From positions 37,003,187 to 37,063,186 of the forward strand of contig NC_088301.1 in the NCBI RefSeq assembly GCF_032854445.1: DNA of 60,000 nt, in the 5' to 3' direction. The notes under the pieces were generated by a model. That model had not been told where the DNA came from, made no database searches, and saw nothing but the letters and a program-made list of their open reading frames with translations. The position numbers and the translations under genes are program-made. The DNA comes from Liolophura sinensis. Its lineage: Eukaryota > Mollusca > Polyplacophora > Chitonida > Chitonidae. Of the stretch, positions 32,035-43,647 are shown in pieces (position 1 is the stretch's first letter; the number at the start of each line of letters is the position of its first letter).

Positions 32035-35000
32035 GTAATTTTTATAGTTAGCAGTCTTTCTTCTGTTTCAGTAATAATAATAAACAAAGATTTCTGGCTA
32101 CAAGCCCACCATAATAGTAATAATCTGCATGAGTATAGTATGCTATATTTCACCTACAGTTTGGTACCACTTTCAGAGGCTTTAAAATGATACCATATAG
32201 ATTCCAGCACTTAAGTTTATCTCAAATGAAATGAATGAAGCTTCACAAAAAATCTCTTTAGGTAACTTACATGTATCATGTGGGTGTATCAGTCAGAATC
32301 TAGTAAAATGTGTCATTTGAAAATTGCTAAACTTCAGGTGAAACAAGCACCCTGTAATCATCTTCATTATCGTCATGGGTATAGTAGATCATGATGTGTA
32401 TTCAGTATTTTATAATTTTTATTATTTTTTTTTTTCTTTTGCATATCATTTTGTGTGCTCATTTACCGTCAACAGGGTGAAGATAAGATTTCCTTCACTT
32501 ACAAGAGAAACGTTTCATTTTTTTTTCATGTAAATCTTTTTCTGATGTATTTTTGTTCATCAGAATAAGTGGGAAAAGATAGGAAAATCAGTTTTAAATG
32601 ATGAAAGGCATTTCCATATCTTGAATATGTAGAATCTCTTTCAAAACTGCGTCATCATCTTACATACACCATAGCACTATTGAAAGAGATATTTCATTTG
32701 CCTTGTTGCTGACAACTGTCAGCACTGAGTGGTTAAAGCAATAGGACTGGTTGGCCTGGTGTTGGTATAATATCACCGGATGGGTTGTCATGTCTGGTAT
32801 CTTTGGCATGATACTTCAGAGACGGCACCACTTTGGCAGCATAGACTTGCCGCAAGAAGACACAGTATATGTACACACACCTAATGATTCCTTGTCACAA
32901 GATTGAAACATTGTTAAGTGCGCTATAAAATCCCAAGAATACTTACATACACACATTTGTTTCCCTTCTGCCATTGTGTACTTGTAATGGAGAGTTTTGT
33001 TCAAGCAATGATTTTTCCTGCAAAGAATGCACAGCTTTGATTGAGAATGAGCTGATCTGAGGAGTCACACCTACTACATCTTTAATTGGTTCCGCTATAA
33101 AGTTCTAGTCAGAATGTGTAAATTGGTTATTTAACCTTCATTAAGCCTCTGCTATGTGAGGGCCAGGGGAGTGAACTAAACTTGAAACCAGAAATTTGAA
33201 AGAGGAATTGTCTTATACACAATAAAATTCATTATGGTCAAGCTGGATGTATATCAAGTAAGTGTTCTGATCTGAGGGTTATACATAAATTTCATTTGCA
33301 GAGCTCATTTTTGCGGTAATTAAGTACAAATTTAATGCCATGTCATGGCTCATTGGGAAGAAAAAACATTTTCCTTACCAATGTATTGTAGGATTATCTT
33401 AAGTACTAGTGGGCTCAGATCATCCTATGTATCAGTACTGAAAATATCCCTGTTTTCAATAAATGGAGAAAAACACACAAACTAACATTTTAATTTTATT
33501 GGTTTTAACAAATGAACTCTGAAAACTTTCAAACCTTTTTGCATTTTATTTAAGTTATTTAAAGCTGTAAATCGAAAGGTTAAAATTTCAGCAATAATGC
33601 ATTGATGACTGGGGATTCAGAATGACCAGGATTCAACAATATTTGTACATCACTGTTTTAAATTCTTCATTTACATTGTAAACTTAATTTCTCTCAATGC
33701 ACAGTGTGTGAAGAATCAAAAAACGTAACTATAAAGGTACAGTGGTACATGTACCAGTAATCAAATGAGTAATGGATATGTGCCTGTAGCCATGTGGGGC
33801 TGTGATTGTGCGCCCCATTTGGAGCTGCTGAACTGCTTTGGGTGGTAATTTAACTCCAGTGACTGTTTCTCATGAACACATGTGGAAGTTAAGTGTCAAT
33901 GTTCCTCAGCCAATCGTCTGATTATCCTTACAGCCAGCCTTTATTGCTGACCTATAATTTTAAAGTGCTTTAGAAATTTGATCGGATGAACATTAAATAC
34001 ATTCCAGTGTAGTGACCTTTGGGGAAGTTCAGAGTTCATAGGAGGTGATAGTTAGCCATTTGTTGCTTCCTCCCGGTTAGTTACACAATCTGAGGAGATA
34101 CTGTATAGATGGAGTCTGTAGATGTATGGTGACATTTTCCGGTACACTACAGTAGAATACATCCATATGCATTTAACAACCCAGTGTCCTAGATAACACC
34201 ACAGGAATGTCAATTACAGAAGCTTGATATTTGACTAATATCATTATGCATTTCCACCCAAAAGGAATGAAAAATGCATGCAGCCCACATGTATGTCAGT
34301 TGTAACAGGCCAGTTAGATGATCATGTTTGTTTTATGCTATTCTCACAGACATATACACACACCCCATATGGACAGGCATTCATAATAAATTTTTTAAAA
34401 TCGTTAAAGTTTTAAAACATACATTATTCTCATAGAGTAACTGAAAAATGCGTAAATTTTACAATGAAAAGTAATGGTGGATATGAAATCTCTAGGTTAT
34501 TGCAAAGGAATAAATATTATAGCAACATTCAACAACAGGATTGCAGAGATCATAGTCACGTCCTCTTAAAAATTCTCTTTTCCTCTCCTGTATTTTTCTG
34601 ACTGAACATTCCAATTAGTGTTGACTGAAACATGTCAGTATTATGTGTAGACACATATGTAATTGGTTATTCAGTTGTAAGATTTCTGAAGGTCTATGGG
34701 TAAGAGAAAAATCTTTTGTGAATTTTAATGATTACAGATATGCTGTGATTAATGCAATTCAGTTATTTAATTAATTAACTAATTAAAATATATGAAGATA
34801 GAAAGAGCATGATGATACAAAAGATGAAAAAAATGGAGGTTTAATATTGATAACTCCTGCTTAATTTCATTTCACTTATATCTTATTTATTACTTTCTTT
34901 ACGAGTTTGTATGTCACCATTTTCATTGTTTACTTCCTTAGAAGAAGAAGTCCGAATATCTTGGGTTTTAAGAGTGTTAGCTGAACCAGACGACATGGGA

Positions 35001-38000
35001 GATGAGACAAGTCATGCTGAAAATGCTCCAACCAAACTTGTCATCTACTTTGTCCGCCGGCTTAGTGAGCCAGATTTCCAGTACTGTGTTGATAATGTTA
35101 CCCTCCATGGCCCGTCCAGTCTCTGTGAGGAGTGGGTTATCACCTTGACTGACCACCTTCATAGGACAGGTGAAAATTTTGTATTTTTTTAGGGTATTTT
35201 TGTTGTATATGTTTCTGGTTACGATCTTACACATGTATTGCTATTCCTTTCTTCGTATGAAAGAGCAAATTTCAGTGTGATTTATGCACCTGTTTAATAT
35301 GGCTCAACTACATTAGTGGAGTTGGCTAACTTCAGGGCTTCACATAAAGTGTAATTTTATCATTCTACACGGAAGAATGTCCTCAGAATATGCATAAATT
35401 AACATCTTGCTAACATGCAAAAACTCGTGATGAGTACATGCTCAGTGAACCCTGCACAGTATACTGACTTTAGTAATGAAGTCTGTATGAAAATGAGGAA
35501 AGCCAAATGTGTATGTCATTTACATATCTTATCTTGAATTTGTATGCATTTTTAATCCATTAGTTAGTTCACGTTCAACACTTTATAGTATGTTTTTGAT
35601 AAGCATCTGTTCAGTACATGTACTAATTGATTTAATTTATATTTATTTTATTATAAACATTCATAGCTTCATGTAGGTCATGTTGCTGATTACATGTGGT
35701 CAACTTTATTTGCATGTTTTTTTTTTGTTGTTGTTGTTGTTTATTGCTTTTGGCTTTAAGATTTTTATGGCCTTAGTAAGTGTTTTTCACTCCTTTTGTT
35801 CTTCATTTCAGCCCCTCAACGCCCCAAATCTCTTCTTGTCATCATAAACCCATGCAGTGGTGGAAAAAAGGCAGAGAAAATGTTCAAAAATGACATTGCT
35901 CCAATTTTCCAGCTAGCAGGAATCAAAACAGATGTAAGAGGTAATTTATAGGAATTATTTTTCTCTCTTGAAGATGTAATCTCAAATGCCTTTGTAAACC
36001 TAGACCATGTACACTAAGCCTTCCAGCCATATGTGGCATTAGTCTAGAGGTATGGAATGCTGTGAAGGTGTTCTCTCATCTCACTTCTAGGCCTACATAT
36101 TGTGTCATGGTTTGAACAGCAGGTTTTGATATGACATACATGTACAGCTACTTGTACAGCTACATGTACAGCTACATGTTCATCTACTTGTACATCCACA
36201 TGTACAGCTACATATACAGCTACTTGTACAGCTGCTTGTACAGCTACATGTACAGCTACATGTACAGCTACATGTTCATCTACTTGTACATCCACATGTA
36301 CAGCTACATATACAGCTACATATACAGCTACTTGTACAGCTGCTTGTACAGCTGCTTGTACAGCTACATGTACAGCTACATGTACAGCTACTTGTACAGC
36401 TACATGCACAGTTGCTTGTACAGCTACTTGTACAGCTTCTTGTACATTTACATGTAGTTGTAGGGCCTATCCCGATGACCAGTGGCTGATTCTATTTCTA
36501 ACTTAAACATTGTCACAGTGCTTGCTTTTTGGCTATGGAATTTTGAAATTTTGACACATTTGTCTTAAGATAACATTGAGGAGGTGGTAAAAATTTTAAT
36601 TTACAGGGCTCAGAAATAAACTCTAAAATCTTATTTCAAATTTTGACTGTTCCCCTACAGTGACAATCACCTTATTCTGAGAAATTGTTCTGCAATGAGG
36701 TTAAGGCCTCAAATCATTACTGGAGAATACCAAGTATGGTGATAGAAAATAATTTATACTTGTATAAAACCCACAAGTGTATCACTTGTATGAAGGCAGG
36801 CGGCTTTATGGATGGAGGAGGGAGCAGGGGAACCACTGCACCGCTCCATGTTCCGCACAAGCTTCATGGCATCAATTACAGTCAGAATTATATCAGAAAC
36901 TCTGATCTCATGTGTCAGGAATAACATTCGATTTCATTTTGACAGGCCTCGATAGCTCAGTTGCTAGAGCATCCGCTTCAGGGGTGGTAGATCCAGGGTG
37001 ACTCCTGGGTCAGGTCACACCTAAGACCTTGAAAGAGGAAGTTGTAACTTCCTCATTTGGCATTCAGCGTTAAGGGGATAGTCCAATGACTGGTTGACCT
37101 GTATCAGTATAATAGCTCGGGTGGGGCAGCTTACTTACCTTTGGTAAGTTGTCTCTGTGAAGCAGCACTAGGTAAAAGAGCAGTGGAAAATGATCCTGCA
37201 ACAAGGAGGCACATTACCTGCACTCTAAGGACTACTTCATCATCAAATGACTGATAAATTGTTAAGTCAAGTTAAAGCCCAAGTGCTCACTCACTTACTC
37301 AATTTCATTTTGATAGAGCAGAGCAAAAAAAAAAAAAAAAAAAGAGGTATCATTCAGTCATAATGAAAACACCAACTGACAGCATCTTTATTTGATTTTA
37401 GCAGTGATTTACATACTTACCTATATTAATGCACTCATCCCTCTAAGGTATACATACAGTGGTGCATGTGCAGCGTTTGTACAAACAGCAATTATGATAA
37501 TGGCGAGTTTCTCGAAACAAATCATTTTCTTGTTTCTGTACGTCAACACCATGAGATGTTATAACCAGTATACTAACAACAAAGTTCTGTCAGCAGTTTT
37601 TTTTTTATAATTTTTTGCTACAATGGTAATGTACTACCAGTACCTTGTTTATTTGGGATCTACATATATTTATTTAATTGATTGGTGTTTTATGCCGTAG
37701 TCAAGAATATTTTACTTACATGATGGCAGCCAGCATTATGGTTGGAGGGAACTGGGCAGAGTGGGAGTTCCCATGACCATCCGCAGGTTTCTGGCAGACC
37801 TTTCCACGTATGGCTGGAGAGGATGCCTGCATGAGCTGGACTTGAACTCATAGCGACTGCATTGGTGAGAAGCCTTTGGGTCATTACGTTGCGCTAGTGC
37901 GCTAACCAATTGAGCCACAGAGGCCCTCACGAACCACATATATTGTGAAGTGCTGTAAGAACCCTACATTTATGTTATTTTTAAAAAGAACATAATAGAT

Positions 38001-41000
38001 TTTGCACACTGTACATATACATGTATCTTATATTAGGCAAAAGGTCCAATAAAAGGGCTGTATATTCATTATCACATGGGGTGTGAAATAAGTAATTCAC
38101 TCTTCTGACTAAAGGAACGTAAAAGTATGAGTGTGAACAGATTTTTACTATTTTATCAAGCTTTCTTTATCTGTTTCTTTTTCACAGTGACAGCCGAAGC
38201 GAGAGACTCCTTCAACATCCTTGGAAATATTGATTTGTCTGTATTTGATGGGTAAGTGCTTTTAATAATAATATAATGCATGAGTTTGAAGATGCATTGT
38301 TTTAAAATATTCTTTTTGGACATGTTATTCATACTTCATGATTCATCATAGACTATGATTCATTCATAGTTTTGAATTTTATCTAAGACTATGGGGTATG
38401 TCTGTCTGTCTGTCTGCAGCTGTTGTCTGGAAAACAGATATGAGTCTGTCCCTCTGACAACCGTATAGTGGGTGTTTGTATACAGTCTTTGTCAGTTTGT
38501 CTGTCTGTAGCTGTGTTTGTCTGGAAACAGTTATGAGTCTGTCTGTCTGACAAGAGTATAGTGTTTGTTTGTATACAATCTATGTCAGTTTGCCTGTAGC
38601 TACATGTGTGTCTGTTTGTCTGGAAACAGTTATGAGTCTGTCTGTTTGACAACAGTCTTGTGTCTTTAACGAGCTCTGTGCTTGTTTGCCTCTCTAAAAC
38701 TATTTCTCTGACAACTGTGTTGATTCTGTATACTTGACTACATCCATATTTGGCTGACTTTGTTTGTCTCTGTACATCTGTATGTCTGTTTGTCTGACGA
38801 ACTCTTGTATCTTTTTGTCTGTCTGATAACAGTCATGTGTCTGTTTGTCTGAGAGCATTCTTGTGTCTGTTCCCCTGTAGCTCTTCCTGTCTGTTTTTCT
38901 TGAGTCTGTGTGCAGACTTTATTTCCTAGTGTGTTTGTCTGACAGCAGTCTTGTGTCTGTCTGTTTGTTTATCCGCAGCTATAATTTTGTTTTTTTTTCT
39001 GACAAAGTTCTTGTGTCAGCTTGTGAGTAGGAAGCTCATTATCTGTTGTCGATCTACAGGTCAGATTCTGTCTTTTTGCTGCTTTGTGTCTGTTGTCTGA
39101 CAGGAGCTTACCTTTATCTGTTTACAGGCTGGTGTCAGTGGGTGGAGACGGAACACATTATGAAGTTATTGCAGCTTTAATACGAAAAACAATGAAAGAT
39201 AAAGGCGTTGAAGAATTGACCTCTTCAACAGTTTTACAGTCTCCTTCCATCAGACATGGCATGATTCCAGCAGGTGAGGACAGTTATTCCCTTTGATCTT
39301 TCGTAGGGATCACCAAAAGTATTAAATACCCATCAATAATACACATGCATAATCATTTATGTCTTTAATATCTATATATCAGTCATGGTGTATAAGGAAT
39401 GGTATTACTAGTATAAATTTACTTTTTTTTCACTTGTTAGTCCATGGATTTATCATAAAATTGGTGTGCAATCTGTAGTTTGCATATGCATACGCATTTG
39501 TTTGTTTACTGTAGCCATTTCTTGAGGAAAATCTTTTTCACATCATCAACTTTTGAATGTTTGTTGCAATGGAATTTTTACTTTGTACATGTTTTAATTC
39601 TGAAGACACACTGGATTTTCCATCTTTTGGGTTAGATGACCGCATTATGTTACATGTAGGCTTTGTAGGCTTAAGCCTAGGACTAAATCTTTAACATCGT
39701 CAACATTGTTAATTTGCATTACAGGGACTGGGAACGGAGGTCAGTTGTTTGCCAGTTACAGCAAGGATCCTGTCACAAATGCTATTGTCATTGCCTTAGG
39801 TATCATTCCACCTATTTTCTCGATTTTTTTCTTGCTAATTGTACCGCCCTTGACGAAGTTGGAGCAGGAGGAGGGTTTGTATACTGGAAGCACCCTGTCT
39901 GGTCTGCTTGTCTGGATTTTGTCCATGTATCTCCTCCCAAACCAATCCCCCAATTTTGATGAAACTTACCATACAGTTTGCTTATCATCTGAATTTGTGC
40001 ATGCATGGGGTATTTCAGACATATGGATTCTGGGTTCTTATCAGATTTACTTTTCCTCAATGAACGTGAATATTCGTTTAACCAGATACAAGAATGTTTG
40101 TTCCGCCCTCCTCTTTCTTTTTTTATATGTTTTTCAATGTCTCTAGGAGATTCCAAACCAAGGGATATCTTGAGCCTTCACTGTGGTGACAAATTCTTGG
40201 ATACTTGTTTCTTCGCCTGTGCTTATGGCTTAATGGCTCAAGCTTTGGACACGATGGAAAATTACAGGTGGACTGGCCCTTTACGGTTTGTGGGTAAGAT
40301 GTTTCCATAACATTGCCCTTCTACCAATGAAATTAAATGCCTTACCATTTCCTTTGAATGCATTCCTTGGCAATGCATGCTTATATATGCATTCACATGA
40401 ATAATTTAAGAGTTTTAAGCTTTTCCTTTTCTTGTCATGAAGACACCTTCTGTCCAGATCATTGTGCTTTTACAGGGCTTTCACTGACACTATTATCATA
40501 GCAAATGTGGTTGGGGTAAGACAGGTCAGTTTTTTTTTTGGTTTTTTTTTTTTGTATATAAAATATTTTTGTCAGTTTGTGATTAAATTGAATTAAAAAA
40601 TTGTAATAGTTATTTTCACATTTTACTGCAGCTGGGTGTTTTGTGGGTATAGTGAAACATGCTCCAGTGCTCATGACGATAGATTATCTGCCTGGCAGGC
40701 CTTCTGTGTAAGTCTGTATTAAATATATATATATTATGTATAATTTTGTTTGTCAGATTTGTTGGAAACTTCAGTAAAATGTTGTGGAATAAATATTACA
40801 CAATTTACCTAAAATAAATGTGAATAAAATTACTTGTCTGAGCAACCACTTGAGATCAACAGCCATGCTGTACCAACACTGCAGTGGTACTTTTGAAACT
40901 GTGTCAGTTTGTTAAAGTTTGTGTCTGATGGGAATCTGTATAAACTTAATATATCTTAATGATCTGGCCAGAAATGTTACGAATTCCAAAATTAGAAAAT

Positions 41001-43606
41001 TAGAATTTTGCTGCTATGAAAAAGATATGTGAAAGACTTTAAAAAGGCATTAGCAGACATTTTTGCAAAGGATCAGCAAATTCAATAAAATTTTGGGTAT
41101 TGTTTTAGAGTAGCAGAAATAATTAGCTTTCATAAAGTGGGCCGCATTTTATAAAACTTTTTCAATCTTAAGAATTATTTTAACACTATGAACAGTACAG
41201 GCATGAGTCTGGCCTTTACTCACAGGTAATGTACTGTCTATTTTTGTCGTTTCAGTATTGAATCATCAGATTATGTTTTTCTTATAATTTTCTATATTAT
41301 ATTAGGAAGAAAGCTGCCTCAGAACCTAAATCTAGCTCTGCAAAAAAGGTAAATCTGGATTCCATGGATGAATCCAGTGAACCCATAGGTGTCAATTCCC
41401 AGCCAGAGAGGACAGGAGAGAATCCAGTTAAGGCCAGACAAAACATTGAAGATGAATTGGCTGAACCTGGGAATGTTTCCCAACGAGAAGGAGCAGGGGA
41501 AATCACAAAAGCCAGCCAGGACATTACAGATGAAGCCACAGATCCAGGGGATGGTTGCCAGATGGACGGGGCAGGGGAAAAACCAACAGCCAGCCAGGAA
41601 GATGATCTTCCACCAGGTGCTCATTAATACCTTTAAAGTTGTCATGTTGATACATTAGTTGACAAGATCCAATGGTATAAAACATTGTTGGATATCAAGA
41701 TTGCAGAATAAATATTACACAGTTTATTCAATATAAATATGAGCAGCCATTTGAGATCAAATTGTCTTAGGTTTTGTTTGATGTGTATCTGTATAGCTAT
41801 TATACATCCCAATGATCTGCCAAAAAATGTTCCAAAATTTAAAAAAATCCAACCCCAAAATCAAATTTTTTCTTCTGTAAGCAAAATATACATGGAAGAC
41901 ACACTTTTAGGAGGCACCAGCCCTGATAGCACAGTTGGTAAACTGTCCACTTCGGGAGTGGTAGATCCAGAGTCAATCCGGGGTTGGGTTGCACCAAAGA
42001 CATTAAAAGAGGAAGTTATAACTTCCTCGCTTGACGTTCAGCATGAAGGGGATAGAGCAACGACTGGTTGACCCGTATCAGTATAATGGCTGGGATGGGG
42101 CGGCTTACTTGCCTTCGGTAAAGTGAAGCAGCACTAGAAAAAAGAGTGGAAATCGGTCCTGCAACAAGGAGACACATTACCTGCTCTCTAAGGATTCCTT
42201 TGTCGTCATATGACTGAAAAATTGTTAAGTACAACGTTAAACCCCAAGCGTTCGCTCACTCACTCACTCACTTTTAGGAGGCTATAGTAGATATTTTTCG
42301 CGCAAAACTCCAATAAACTTTTTGCTATGATTTTAGAATAGCTCAGATGATTAGCTTTCATAAAATTGATAGATTTAAACCTTTTTCAAAATTGGAATCA
42401 TTTTAATAGTATACTATAAATAGACTGGTACATATTTTAATGATATACAATAATTTGACCTGGTCTTTTTGTCAATTCTTGAATTTTCTTCAGGCTGGGT
42501 ACGGTTACATGACAAGATTCTGGAGGTAGACATCTTCTGCTTTCCCAACATGGACATGGTGGACCTGAACCGCTATTACCTGTCAGAGCATACCATGGAA
42601 AAGGGCGCCTTCACCCTTCTGTACTCAAAGCCTTGTGGAAGGATTGCCCATATGAAGTTCATTGCGAAACTTATTGAGGGAAACTTGGAACAAGTATGGA
42701 TACTGATATCTTTACTTTAATGCGTATTTTATTTATTTGAACCTGATTTGTGTTTATGACTGTTATCAAGAACTTTTCTCACTTATAAAGTAACAGTCTG
42801 ATATTTGATGGCGGAACCCAGTCTTATAGCAAAACCACAGCACAAACCTTCCAACAAACAAATGGGTCAAATGGGCAGTCTTAGCCTATATAGCCATGCC
42901 CAATGATAAGGCTAGATAGGCCATTCCAGTCCTTACTTAATGTTCATATCTAAACTCACTTGGGTGAAGTATTAAATTTACTTGTGCAATATTGAACTTT
43001 TGAAGGACACCCTTGTTGATTAATTAAATTTTGTAATGAACACAATGAATAAAGTAAGGAAAAATACTATGTTGTGCTTGGTTTGACACAGTGAAGAATA
43101 ATGAAGAGATCTCACATGCTTGCTGTATATTCAGTATTATGCGCATTAATGTGTTAACCAGGCAGTGGCGGAATGTGGATTTGTAGAGTGCATCAATGTG
43201 AAGGAATGCAGGGTAAGAGCTGTGCTGGACAAGGGAGACCGCAGACCAATGAAAAGCATCAGCTGTGATGGAGAGACAATTACCTCCCTTGGTGCTTGTT
43301 ATGAAGTCAGGTTAGTTAAACATTTGACATTCTGCAATTTCTAGGCAAGTTGTTATTTTTTTTTTTTGTTTTTCAAAATTTTTTAAATAATACAGTCTAC
43401 TAATGCACTGTTTGGAAATACTGAAATAATGGTAATCTGTAAGTTTTTTGAAGAAAGTGGAGTTTATCTTGAGTAAAGTAAGATACATGAATTATGAAGA
43501 TTTGCCATTCCTTTGCTTGTCTTTGATAAAAAATAGAATATGTATTTTGTTGAAGTAATTAATTAATGACTTTATTAAGAAAAAAGCTCATGAGTAGACT
43601 GTCTGT

Positions 43607-43647
<41 letters not shown>

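Noticed and set aside
36044-36457. Open frames of over 100 codons on both strands rich in YMYS or VAVH repeats
   Set aside because: Product of the stop-free 12 bp minisatellite in gene B intron 3; not coding.
36946-37012. tRNA gene
   Set aside because: tRNA-like A and B boxes are present but the B box is degenerate and the unit continues into a SINE body with target-site duplications.
41364-41658. Overlapping second-frame ORFs in gene B exon 9
   Set aside because: The frame joined by splice phases to exons 8 and 10 is unique; others arise because the tandem repeat keeps several frames open.
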